From NCBI RefSeq assembly GCF_000511175.1, contig NZ_KI866530.1:968917-1028527 (forward strand): 59,611 nt of DNA, in the 5' to 3' direction. The translations under genes were made by a program, and so were the position numbers. Below, one piece after another: positions 26,178-34,782 of this stretch. This DNA is from Sediminibacterium salmoneum NBRC 103935 (GTDB lineage: Bacteria > Bacteroidota > Bacteroidia > Chitinophagales > Chitinophagaceae). How positions within the stretch are numbered: position 1 is the first letter of the stretch; the number at the start of each line of letters is the position of its first letter. Under the pieces are notes generated by a model that was not told the DNA's origin, did no database searches, and saw only the letters and a program-made list of their open reading frames with translations.

Positions 26178-26864
26178 ATGATTGCAACTTTACATATTGT
26201 CAGGTACCCGGCTTATTTTGGCTGGGCGGGTTTTTTATCCATGGCAATATTCCGATTCCCATTGTGGATGAACAGAAAAATTTCCTTTTATAAACTGATG
26301 GGCTGTGGAAAAAACGGAAGTTTTGACAAAACTCCCGATTTACGCCAATGGGCTTTATTGCTTGCAGCTGAAAACGGGAATTTACAAACTCCGAAAATGA
26401 TTACCCGCTGGTGGCGGTTTTTTCGTTGTGAAATATGGGAACTGGAACTGGAGCCAATTGAAGGACACGGCACCTGGGATCAGAAAGCTGTTTTTGGTAA
26501 TTTACCCAAACAAACAAGTTATGAAGGCCCCATCTGTGTGCTTACAAGGGCCACCATCAGAATTTCCCAACTCGGCAGATTTTGGTCGCATGTAGATGCC
26601 ATCGCCAATCAGATGTCCGGGGCAAAGGGGTTTATTACTTCTATTGGCATTGGTGAAGTTCCATGGATTAAACAAGCTACTTTTAGTATATGGGAATCTA
26701 AGTTTGCCATGAAGGAATTTGCTTATAAAATGCAGGAACATGCCACGGTTATAAAGAAAACCTATCAGGAAAAATGGTACAGTGAAGATATGTTTGTACG
26801 ATTCAAACCTGTAAAATCTACCGGAACCTTGAAGGGTATCTTGCCATTTGAAATAAAATTGTAA
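26178..26864 (+). CDS. CrtA-like (spheroidene monooxygenase-type) protein
   Basis: This 228-residue cytoplasmic protein begins MIATLHIVRYPAYFGWAG and carries SFYKLMGCGKNGSFD, LTRATIRISQLGRFW, SGAKGFITSIGIGEVPWIKQATFSIWES and YSEDMFVRFKP. These match the CrtA family of heme-dependent carotenoid 2-oxygenases in purple bacteria and its Bacteroidota homologues. No carotenoid gene is nearby, so a carotenoid substrate is uncertain; the homologue could oxidise or bind something else. ATG at 26178 is preferred over the in-frame TTG at 26154. A histidine pathway role is not implied by its divergent position next to hutI. Confidence 0.75.
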   Translation: MIATLHIVRYPAYFGWAGFLSMAIFRFPLWMNRKISFYKLMGCGKNGSFDKTPDLRQWALLLAAENGNLQTPKMITRWWRFFRCEIWELELEPIEGHGTWDQKAVFGNLPKQTSYEGPICVLTRATIRISQLGRFWSHVDAIANQMSGAKGFITSIGIGEVPWIKQATFSIWESKFAMKEFAYKMQEHATVIKKTYQEKWYSEDMFVRFKPVKSTGTLKGILPFEIKL

Positions 26865-27021
26865 TTTCATCACGTGAATCATTGTACTACCATATCTTTT
26901 TTAACAGCCCATTTTGCATGGATGTACCATGGTCTTAACCCCATGCCCGATCACTGACGTAGGTTTACAGCGAATACAGAACTTATTTTACTTCCCATTA
27001 ATTTACTTATTTGTAATCCAT

Positions 27022-27040
27022 GCATATGCCATACATATGC
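27022..27040. promoter_or_regulatory. Inverted repeat upstream of the arginine deiminase family gene
   Basis: GCATATG (27022-27028) and CATATGC (27034-27040) form a perfect 7-bp inverted repeat with a 5-nt spacer, 15 nt before the ATG at 27056. It may be an operator, but short AT-rich palindromes also arise by chance. The rest of the 191-nt gap holds nothing I can identify. Confidence 0.25.
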
Positions 27041-27055
27041 TTAAAATAAAATATT

Positions 27056-28489
27056 ATGAAAGTTTCCGTAACATCTGAAATAGGAACCTTAAGAAGATTA
27101 TTGGTTCATAGTCCGGACAGTGGACTTGGGAAAGTAGTTCCCTCAAAAGCCCAGGACTGGTTATTTGAAGATATTGTGCACTTAGACACCATTAGAAAAG
27201 ACGAATACGACTACTACACCAAAATCCTGTTGTACTTTCTGGATCCTGAAAAAATAAAAGGCAAATTGAATGAGGTTGATTCAGAAAAAGGAAACAGGTC
27301 ATTTTACAAACCAGAACATCCTGATTTCTATCGGTCTGATAAAGTAATTGAATTGCAATGGTTGCTATCCGACTTATTAGAAAACGAAGCCATTAAAACC
27401 CAATTAGTTTCTTCTATCTGTGCTATTGAAGGTTGCACCTATCAGATGCAAAATGAATTATTGACTTACGAGCCCAATGAACTGGCTAAAACGCTGATTT
27501 CCGGCACTGCTGCCAACAGACAATTGTTGTTTGCGCCAATACCGAATTTTATATTCACCCGTGATTTGGGAATTACTATCAAAGACCATGTATTGTTGAA
27601 TAAGCCGGCAAAAAAAGCCCGAACCAGAGAGGCATTGCTAGCAAAATATATTTTCTTCAATCACCCTCTTTTTGCAGCGTTCACAGGAAAAATTATTGAA
27701 CTCTCCGATTCACATCATAGTTTTTTACTTCCCAAAGAGGAAGATGAAAGAAAAATCACACTCGAAGGTGGAGACATCATGGTGGTAAGCGAAAACCATA
27801 TTCTGGTTGGCGTAAGTGAACGGACTTCTTCAGAAGCGGCAGTAAAAATAACCCAGACACTTTTTGAAATGGGATTGATGGAAAAAGTTACCATCGTAAA
27901 AATTCCTAAGAAGAGAGATTACATGCATATAGATACGGTATTTACGCAAGTAAAAAGAAACGTATGGGTTATGCTTGGAAATTTTTCCAGAAAAGCGGTA
28001 AAGCACGAAGATGAAACGGCTGTAGAAAGAATGCTGGAAATAAAAAAAGAAGAAAAAATTAAAATACTTCAGTTTCACAGAAACAGTCCTGAAGAGCCTA
28101 TTTCCTTTGATAGTTTAGAAGATCTTCTGATTGATATTAGTAAAGTAGATTTACAATGCAAGGAAGAAGTGAAAATTATATTCTCCGGGAACAATGAGTT
28201 TCCTTACAGCGCAAGAGAACAATGGACCGACTCCTGCAATTTATTAGCACTAAAAGAAGGTGTTGTGCTGGGCTACGACAGAAACGACAAAACAACAGAA
28301 GCCTTTAAAAATGCTGGCTTTACCATTGTGGGTGTAAAAGATTTGCTGCTGCAACTCGAAGCAGGAAGTTTAACGGTTGATCAGATAAAAGATACTTTTA
28401 TTTTAATGCCTTCAGCAGAATTGTCCCGAGCACGGGGAGGATTTCATTGCATGAGCATGCCATTATGGAGAGAACCTTTAACAATTTAA
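27056..28489 (+). CDS. Arginine deiminase family protein
   Basis: This 477-residue guanidino-group-modifying enzyme has all five residues of the arginine deiminase active site: Asp in IFTRDLG (about 170), Glu in LEGGDIMVV (about 240), His and Asp in YMHIDTVFT (about 290), and the nucleophilic Cys in RGGFHCMSMPL near 464. It would hydrolyse arginine to citrulline and ammonia. It is longer than classic ArcA (about 410), mainly in the first third and in a segment near 335-375, and the usual PRCMSMP is HCMSMP, so substrate preference may differ. The next gene, 2 nt downstream, encodes the citrulline hydrolase CtlX, which supports an arginine-to-ornithine pathway. Confidence 0.82.
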   Translation: MKVSVTSEIGTLRRLLVHSPDSGLGKVVPSKAQDWLFEDIVHLDTIRKDEYDYYTKILLYFLDPEKIKGKLNEVDSEKGNRSFYKPEHPDFYRSDKVIELQWLLSDLLENEAIKTQLVSSICAIEGCTYQMQNELLTYEPNELAKTLISGTAANRQLLFAPIPNFIFTRDLGITIKDHVLLNKPAKKARTREALLAKYIFFNHPLFAAFTGKIIELSDSHHSFLLPKEEDERKITLEGGDIMVVSENHILVGVSERTSSEAAVKITQTLFEMGLMEKVTIVKIPKKRDYMHIDTVFTQVKRNVWVMLGNFSRKAVKHEDETAVERMLEIKKEEKIKILQFHRNSPEEPISFDSLEDLLIDISKVDLQCKEEVKIIFSGNNEFPYSAREQWTDSCNLLALKEGVVLGYDRNDKTTEAFKNAGFTIVGVKDLLLQLEAGSLTVDQIKDTFILMPSAELSRARGGFHCMSMPLWREPLTI

Positions 28490-28491
28490 TT

Positions 28492-29403
28492 ATGCAACAT
28501 ACCAGTCATTTATTAATGATAAAACCGGTGAATTTCAGCTTTAATGCAGAAACAGCCGTAAACAATAGTTTTCAGACCCTTTCTTCAGAATCGGGTATAC
28601 AGGAAAAAGCCAGGCAGGAATTTGAATATTTTATTGAAACACTTAAAGCAAACGATATAGATGTTACAGTGGTTGAAGATACTCCTGTACCCTATACGCC
28701 TGACTCTGTTTTCCCCAACAACTGGATTTCATTTCATGAGGATGGAAGTATCTGCCTCTATCCTATGTTTGCGCAGAACAGAAGAATGGAAAGGAAGCCA
28801 ACTGTATTGACTGCCATTGCTGAAAAATTCAGGATAGATCAAACCCATGATTTTACCAACAATGAAACCAGTAACCTTTTTCTGGAGGGAACAGGTAGCA
28901 TGGTGCTTGACAGGGAGAATAAAATAGCTTATGCTTGTTTATCTCCCAGAACACATATAACTGTATTGGAAGCATTTTGCAATAAAATGAATTACCAACC
29001 TGTGGCATTTACTTCTGTAGATGTAGCGGGTAACCCAATCTATCATACCAATGTAATGATGTGTGTGGCGGATGACTATGTTATCATATGTCTGGAATCT
29101 ATAGCAGACATGAATGAGAAAGAAATGGTAATTAAAAAAATACATGATACCCACAAAATAATCATTGAAATTAGTTTTGATCAGATGAACCGGTTTTCGG
29201 GCAATATGCTTCAGGTGCACAACACCAGTGGGCAGAAATTTCTGGTTATGTCGAGTCAGGCCTATCACGCACTGAACAATGATCAGATTAAAGAAATTGA
29301 AAAGTTCAACCCAATCATACACAGCGATATCAAAACCATTGAAACCAATGGAGGCGGAAGTGCCAGATGTATGATGGCAGAAGTATTTCTGCCGTTGAAA
29401 TAA
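28492..29403 (+). CDS. ctlX: Citrulline hydrolase CtlX-like (amidinotransferase fold)
   Basis: This 303-residue protein begins MQHTSHLLMIKPVNFSFNAETA and has PDSVFPNNWISFHEDG near 75, FLEGTGSMVLDR near 138, and the Cys of GGGSARCMMAEVF near the C terminus. These are the signatures of the CtlX family of guanidino/ureido hydrolases, reported to split citrulline to ornithine, CO2 and ammonia. Start chosen at 28492, 2 nt after the upstream stop; an in-frame ATG at 28447 lies inside the previous gene and is rejected. With its neighbour it gives arginine to citrulline to ornithine without carbamoyl phosphate, so no ATP is made. Confidence 0.85.
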   Translation: MQHTSHLLMIKPVNFSFNAETAVNNSFQTLSSESGIQEKARQEFEYFIETLKANDIDVTVVEDTPVPYTPDSVFPNNWISFHEDGSICLYPMFAQNRRMERKPTVLTAIAEKFRIDQTHDFTNNETSNLFLEGTGSMVLDRENKIAYACLSPRTHITVLEAFCNKMNYQPVAFTSVDVAGNPIYHTNVMMCVADDYVIICLESIADMNEKEMVIKKIHDTHKIIIEISFDQMNRFSGNMLQVHNTSGQKFLVMSSQAYHALNNDQIKEIEKFNPIIHSDIKTIETNGGGSARCMMAEVFLPLK

Positions 29404-29441
29404 TAGTGATTGCTGAGACTAAATTACCTCTGCCTAATTTA

Positions 29442-30329
29442 TTATTGTACCAGGAAAGACAAATGAACCCCCTCTGAAAAAGAGCGGGGTTTATAGTTTA
29501 AAATATTCCTTGCTTTTTCAATCTGCAATCCAGAACGTTTTGCCCTTACAACAGGTTCTGGAAAAGTACTGCTGTCTACAGGGATAATAAGCGAATGATC
29601 AAGTGACAAAACTTTTGCAACCTCAATGGCCATATTATATGGAGTGATTATTTCAGGACCAGCAAGATGAAAAATGCCGGATTGATTTTCCGTGATTATG
29701 GTTTGTACACCAATGCAAATGTCTATGATATAAGTAGGTGTACGATACTGATCATTAACAACTTTAATTGACTTACACTGACGTAACTGCTGTTCTACCC
29801 ATTGTATAAAACTGGCCCTTCCATTTTGGTGTTGAGGGCCATACATAAATACGGGCCTTACAATTACAGCATCAGTAATTTGTTTCCTTACCCATTGTTC
29901 TGCCTTCCACTTAGACTCTCCATAAAAATTAAGCGGATTGGGCCTATCCTCTTCCTTATGAGGTCCGTTTTCTCCAAAGATAAAATCTGTAGAAAAATAA
30001 ATGAATCTGGCATTTACTTTTTGAGCCGCTGATCCTAAATGAATGGTTGCATCTACATTTTGTTTAAGGCATTCCTCTCTGTTGATATCGCATTCATCGG
30101 GTTTACTCATGGCTGCTACATGAATAATCCACCTGGGTTGTATGGTATCCACAACCTTTAACACCGAACTAACATTCGTTAGTTCGCACTCGTGATAAAT
30201 AATACCTGAATGAGATGCTAAACGGGATGGTCCACGGGACACTGCATGCACCGAAAACCCTTGATTAGCAAGGAATACACACAAATGTTGACCAGTAAAA
30301 CCATTGGCACCTGTTACCATTATATTCAT
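29442..30329 (-). CDS. NAD(P)-dependent sugar-nucleotide reductase/epimerase (RmlD-type SDR)
   Basis: This 295-residue extended SDR protein has the dinucleotide-binding GANGFTGQHL at the N terminus, and YGESKWKAE near 165 (Tyr and Lys of the YxxxK catalytic motif). Its overall pattern, with DFIFGENGPHKEEDRPNP and a C-terminal TYIIDICIGVQ segment, matches dTDP-4-dehydrorhamnose reductase-like proteins. It may make a deoxysugar for surface glycans, or a related sugar-nucleotide step. No rmlABC genes are adjacent, so a specific substrate cannot be given. A TAnnTTG-like element precedes its ATG. Confidence 0.82.
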   Translation of the reverse strand: MNIMVTGANGFTGQHLCVFLANQGFSVHAVSRGPSRLASHSGIIYHECELTNVSSVLKVVDTIQPRWIIHVAAMSKPDECDINREECLKQNVDATIHLGSAAQKVNARFIYFSTDFIFGENGPHKEEDRPNPLNFYGESKWKAEQWVRKQITDAVIVRPVFMYGPQHQNGRASFIQWVEQQLRQCKSIKVVNDQYRTPTYIIDICIGVQTIITENQSGIFHLAGPEIITPYNMAIEVAKVLSLDHSLIIPVDSSTFPEPVVRAKRSGLQIEKARNILNYKPRSFSEGVHLSFLVQ

Positions 30330-30468
30330 GCCACAATGCTACGAAAAAACCATTATCAACACTACAAGGCTATGTGACTTCAAAGTTGTATTTTTGAAAC
30401 TCCGTGTAAAGAATACACATCAAATTACATTTTGAAAACAGACCTATTTATCACTGAGATTGTACAAC

Positions 30469-31452
30469 ATGGGCACTAAAAAAGTCAGCAAGATTGGAGT
30501 TTTAACATCAGGAGGAGACGCTCCCGGCATGAATGCAGCCATAAGAGCAGTTGTAAGAACCGGATTATACCATGGGTTGGAAGTTTTTGGCATTATGCGG
30601 GGATATAGTGGCATGATAGATGATGATATTTTCCCGATGAACTCCAGGTCAGTTGCCAATATTATCCAGAGAGGCGGAACCGTATTAAAGACTGCCCGCT
30701 CTATGGAATTCATGGAACATGCAGGCAGAAAAATTGCCTATGAAAACCTGAAGAAAAGAGGAATCGACGGATTGGTAATTATTGGCGGCGATGGTAGTTT
30801 TAAGGGGGCACAGAAATTCAGCAATGAATTTGATATACCCTGTATTGGTTTACCCGGCACCATCGATAAGGATATTGCCGGAAGTGATTTTACCATTGGA
30901 TTTGATACGGCCGTTAATACTGCAGTAGGCGCCATTGATAAAATCAGAGATACTGCCGATGCACACGACCGACTGTTCATTGTTGAAGTGATGGGTAGAG
31001 ACGCAGGATATATTGCTTTACACAGTGGCATTTCTACAGGTGCAGAAAATATTTTAATACCGGAAACCGAAACCGATATTGAAGCTTTAATTACTTCTTT
31101 ATCCGAACAGGAAAAAAGAAAAAAACTGGTGAATATTATTGTTGTTGCCGAAGGTGATAAATACGGCGCCAATGAAATTTCCACCATTATTAAGAAAAGA
31201 CTACCACAGGCCGATACCAGAGTATGTATTTTAGGTCATATTCAAAGAGGAGGCTCTCCTACCTGCCTGGACAGATTAATTGCCAGCCGGATGGGTTTTG
31301 CCGCTGTTGAGTGCTTACTCAATGGCACCAACAATGTAATGGTGGGCATATTAAATAACCAGCTTCACTATACACCTTTGGATCATGCCATTAAAGCAAA
31401 GCAAAAAATTTCAGAAGATTGGTTGAACATAGTAAAAATACTAGCCAGCTAA
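30469..31452 (+). CDS. pfkA: ATP-dependent 6-phosphofructokinase
   Basis: This 327-residue enzyme phosphorylates fructose 6-phosphate in glycolysis. It has GVLTSGGDAPGMNAAIRAVVR near 10-30, the ATP-binding IGGDGSFKGA near 102, the catalytic PGTIDKDI near 125 and GHIQRGGSPTCLDR near 258. Gly in GGDGS favours ATP over pyrophosphate as donor. ATG at 30469 is preferred over a TTG three codons earlier. A TATTTTTG element at 30389-30396 may be the promoter. Pyruvate kinase follows 28 nt later, so the two committed glycolytic steps are paired. Confidence 0.96.
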   Translation: MGTKKVSKIGVLTSGGDAPGMNAAIRAVVRTGLYHGLEVFGIMRGYSGMIDDDIFPMNSRSVANIIQRGGTVLKTARSMEFMEHAGRKIAYENLKKRGIDGLVIIGGDGSFKGAQKFSNEFDIPCIGLPGTIDKDIAGSDFTIGFDTAVNTAVGAIDKIRDTADAHDRLFIVEVMGRDAGYIALHSGISTGAENILIPETETDIEALITSLSEQEKRKKLVNIIVVAEGDKYGANEISTIIKKRLPQADTRVCILGHIQRGGSPTCLDRLIASRMGFAAVECLLNGTNNVMVGILNNQLHYTPLDHAIKAKQKISEDWLNIVKILAS

Positions 31453-31480
31453 AATCCCCCCTAAAAAATAAACTAAAACA

Positions 31481-32971
31481 ATGTCAAAGAATTTAGAGAA
31501 GTATCTACACAAGAACATGGACAAGGCAGCAGGTGTAAAACACGTGATGCATAAAACAAAGATTGTTGCAACTGTTGGACCCGCTTGTGATTCATACGAC
31601 CAGCTGTTAGATCTGGTGAAAGCAGGAGTGAACGTTTTCAGATTGAATTTTTCACATGGAAGCCACGAAGACAAACTGGCTATAATTGAACATATCAGAA
31701 ATATCAATAAAACACAACCTTATAATATTGCCATTCTTGCCGATTTGCAAGGACCTAAATTAAGAGTTGGTGAAATTGAAAACAATGCTTTGGATTTACA
31801 GATAGGTGATATTTTAACTTTCACCAATGAAAAATGTATTGGTACAAAAGAAAAAATTTATGTATCCTATCCTAACCTTGCCGGTGATGTAGTATTAGGA
31901 AATACCATCATGATTGATGATGGAAAAATTGAAGTGAAAGTTTCAGGCATTGAAAAAAATGGAGATGTTAAAGTGGTGGTAACATTAGGTGGCATTCTTT
32001 CATCTAAAAAAGGGCTTAACCTTCCAGACACAAAGATTTCTTTACCAGCATTAACTGAAAAAGATCTGGCTGACCTTGAATTCATTATTGAACAACAGTT
32101 AGACTGGGTGGCTTTAAGTTTTGTAAGAAGCGTAAAAGACATTGTAATTTTAAGAAGCAAGCTCGACGAAAAGAAAAGCAAAACCAAGATTATTGCAAAA
32201 ATTGAAAAGCCGGAAGCCCTGGTAAATATTCGTGATATTATTATTGAAAGTGATGCCATCATGGTAGCTCGTGGAGATTTAGGTGTTGAGTTGCCGGTAG
32301 AACAGATACCATTGATACAGAAAGAACTAATTCGCAAATGCATTCACCGGGCTAAGCCAGTTATTGTGGCAACTCAGATGATGGAGAGTATGATTGATCG
32401 TGTTAAGCCCAACAGAAGTGAAATCACTGATGTGGCGAATGCTGTATTGGAAGGAGCAGATGCGGTAATGTTGAGTGGAGAAACTGCTGCAGGCAAACAC
32501 CCTGCATTGGTGGTGGAAACCATGCGTAAGATTATTGCAGAAGTAGAAAAAAACGAATACAGATACAATCGTTCAGAAGACCTTAAGCCACAGCCTCATT
32601 CACCTTCTTTCTACAGCGATGCCGTATGTTACAATGCCGCAAAAATGGCAGAAGATGTATCTGCCAATGCTTTGATTGGAATGACACAAAGTGGCTATAC
32701 TGCGTTTATGCTAAGTAGTTACAGACCTTCTTCTCCCCTATTCATTTTCACTAAAGAAAGATCGCTGGTTAATCAGCTGAGTCTGAGCTGGGGTGTTAGG
32801 GCATTTTATTATTCAGAAGAAGAAAGTGTGGATGATATAGTAGCAGACCAGATTGATATTTTAAAACAAAGAGGTTTTGTAAAATCCGGAGACGCGGTAA
32901 TTAATACAGGTAGCACACCGGTTGATCAGCATTTACCTACCAATTTAATTAAATTAACACGAGTAGTATAA
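31481..32971 (+). CDS. pyk: Pyruvate kinase
   Basis: This 496-residue enzyme transfers phosphate from phosphoenolpyruvate to ADP. Signatures are KTKIVATVGPACDS near 25, IAKIEKPEALVN, SDAIMVARGDLGVELPVEQIP near 255-275 and VATQMMESMI near 305, followed by the C-terminal regulatory domain ending near 496. Length fits bacterial pyruvate kinase without the extra PEP-utiliser domain. It starts 28 nt after pfkA and ends before a strong terminator at 33007-33037, so pfkA-pyk is a closed transcription unit. Confidence 0.97.
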   Translation: MSKNLEKYLHKNMDKAAGVKHVMHKTKIVATVGPACDSYDQLLDLVKAGVNVFRLNFSHGSHEDKLAIIEHIRNINKTQPYNIAILADLQGPKLRVGEIENNALDLQIGDILTFTNEKCIGTKEKIYVSYPNLAGDVVLGNTIMIDDGKIEVKVSGIEKNGDVKVVVTLGGILSSKKGLNLPDTKISLPALTEKDLADLEFIIEQQLDWVALSFVRSVKDIVILRSKLDEKKSKTKIIAKIEKPEALVNIRDIIIESDAIMVARGDLGVELPVEQIPLIQKELIRKCIHRAKPVIVATQMMESMIDRVKPNRSEITDVANAVLEGADAVMLSGETAAGKHPALVVETMRKIIAEVEKNEYRYNRSEDLKPQPHSPSFYSDAVCYNAAKMAEDVSANALIGMTQSGYTAFMLSSYRPSSPLFIFTKERSLVNQLSLSWGVRAFYYSEEESVDDIVADQIDILKQRGFVKSGDAVINTGSTPVDQHLPTNLIKLTRVV

Positions 32972-33006
32972 ACCCGTATTTATAATTTCCAAGATAATTA
33001 AGAAGA

Positions 33007-33037
33007 AAAGATTCCCCATTCAGGGGAATCTTTTTTA
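33007..33037 (+). terminator. Rho-independent terminator after pyk
   Basis: AAAGATTCCCC (33007-33017) pairs with GGGGAATCTTT (33023-33033) around a 5-nt loop and is followed by a T-rich run. It stands 36 nt after the pyk stop and ends the pfkA-pyk unit. Confidence 0.9.
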
Positions 33038-33066
33038 TTTTTATCACTTAACGATTAATCAAGCTT

Positions 33067-34746
33067 ATGAAATACCTATTTCTTGCCATTTCTTGTCTAT
33101 TTAGTTTTATCTCTTTTGCTCAGCAAAGCCCGATAATTCCGCAACCTGCAGAACTTACAATGGGTCAGGGCAATTTTCTGGTGACTAACAAAACAGTCAT
33201 TGTAACAAAAGGGGGCGGACTTAACAAATCTGCATCTTTTTTACAGGCTTATGTAAAGAAAATGTATGGATTTGTTTTACCAGTTTCAGCTACAGCTGAA
33301 CACAAGGGTAATATTGTTTTATCCTATGCACGCATGGATTACAGCATTCCCGGTGCCTATCAGATGGAAGTAAATAAGAACGGAGTAGTTATTGAAGGGG
33401 ACAATGAGGCTGGCGTGTTTTACGGTGTTCAATCCCTGATTCAATTGTTTCCATTCAGCAAGTCGGCCAGTTTGAGCATCCCACAATTATTGGTTAAGGA
33501 TCAACCCAGATTTGCATACAGAGGTATGCACTTAGATGTAGCCCGACATTTCTTCCCGGTAGATTTTATAAAAAAATACATTGACTTCATTGCCATGCAT
33601 AAAATGAATACTTTTCATTGGCATTTAACAGAAGATCAGGGCTGGAGAATTGAAATTAAAAAATATCCGAAGCTTACTGAAATTGGCGCCTACAGAAACG
33701 GCACTACCATAGGAAGATATCCTGGCACAGGCAATACAAATACCCGTTACGGTGGCTATTATACTCAGGAACAAATTAAAGAAATAGTAAAATATGCTGC
33801 TGACAGATATGTAGAAGTTATTCCTGAAATAGAATTGCCTGGTCACTCATCTGCCGCTATTGCAGCCTATCCGGAGTTGAGTTGTTTTCCTGACTCAAGC
33901 ACTAAAGTACCGGCAAAAGTGGCTTGGAACGGACCAAGAACAGGTAAACAGGTACAGCAAACCTGGGGCGTTTTTGAAGATGTATTTGCGCCCACAGAAA
34001 CCACATTTAAATTCCTTGAAAATGTATTTGACGAAGTGATTCAGCTATTCCCATCCAAATACATCCATATCGGAGGCGATGAGTGCCCGAAGGAGGCATG
34101 GAAAAAATCTGCTTTCTGCCAGCAGTTGATTAATGAAAAAGGACTGAAAGACGAGCATGAATTGCAGAGCTACTTTATTCAGCGAGTAGAAAAATATTTA
34201 AACAGTAAGGGAAAACAAATTATTGGCTGGGATGAGATTCTGGAAGGTGGTCTTGCGCCTAATGCAACCGTAATGAGCTGGAGAGGTGAGCAAGGTGGTA
34301 TTGAAGCTGCTAAACAAAAACACAACGTTATTATGACACCCGGCGGCTGGATGTACTTTGATCACAAACAAACCAAAAATGAGGACTCTGTTACAATCGG
34401 AGGATATACAACTGTTCAGAAAGTATACAGTTACGACCCAATTCCAAAAGCCTTAACTGCAGTAGAAGCAAAATATGTATTGGGCGCCCAGGCCAACGTT
34501 TGGACAGAATACATGACCAATACTTCAAAAGTGGAGTATCAGATTTTCCCCAGAATGAGCGCCTTAAGCGAAGTTTTATGGACTCCCAAAGAGAAAAAAG
34601 ATTGGAACAATTTTGAAAAAAGGTTATTACATCAGTTCAAACGCTATGATTGGATGGGCATGAATTATTCAAAAGCATTTTACGACCCCGCCAATAACAG
34701 CACAGAAACCACAAAAAACCTTAAAAAACCGCAAAATATCTCATAA
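33067..34746 (+). CDS. Beta-N-acetylhexosaminidase, glycoside hydrolase family 20 (copy 2)
   Basis: This 559-residue secreted enzyme has a signal peptide (MKYLFLAISCLFSFISFAQ), an N-terminal GH20b domain and a GH20 barrel starting RFAYRGMHLDVARHFFPV. The catalytic Asp-Glu pair is in IHIGGDECPKEAW near residue 340. It is clearly paralogous to the gene at 21743 (FHWHLTEDQGWRIE, AQANVWTEYM shared). It frees terminal GlcNAc or GalNAc. It lies 36 nt upstream of the NagB-PIG-L fusion, so the pair probably releases amino sugar outside and consumes it inside. No transporter or GlcNAc kinase lies next to them. Confidence 0.95.
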   Translation: MKYLFLAISCLFSFISFAQQSPIIPQPAELTMGQGNFLVTNKTVIVTKGGGLNKSASFLQAYVKKMYGFVLPVSATAEHKGNIVLSYARMDYSIPGAYQMEVNKNGVVIEGDNEAGVFYGVQSLIQLFPFSKSASLSIPQLLVKDQPRFAYRGMHLDVARHFFPVDFIKKYIDFIAMHKMNTFHWHLTEDQGWRIEIKKYPKLTEIGAYRNGTTIGRYPGTGNTNTRYGGYYTQEQIKEIVKYAADRYVEVIPEIELPGHSSAAIAAYPELSCFPDSSTKVPAKVAWNGPRTGKQVQQTWGVFEDVFAPTETTFKFLENVFDEVIQLFPSKYIHIGGDECPKEAWKKSAFCQQLINEKGLKDEHELQSYFIQRVEKYLNSKGKQIIGWDEILEGGLAPNATVMSWRGEQGGIEAAKQKHNVIMTPGGWMYFDHKQTKNEDSVTIGGYTTVQKVYSYDPIPKALTAVEAKYVLGAQANVWTEYMTNTSKVEYQIFPRMSALSEVLWTPKEKKDWNNFEKRLLHQFKRYDWMGMNYSKAFYDPANNSTETTKNLKKPQNIS

Positions 34747-34782
34747 ACCTGCTTTTTTGGGAAGCTTTAATGTAAATTAGCC

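Noticed and set aside
26865..27055. ArgR or riboswitch control upstream of the arginine deiminase family gene
   Set aside because: Only a short CATATG-type inverted repeat is visible; it does not resemble an ARG box, and no structured RNA is apparent.
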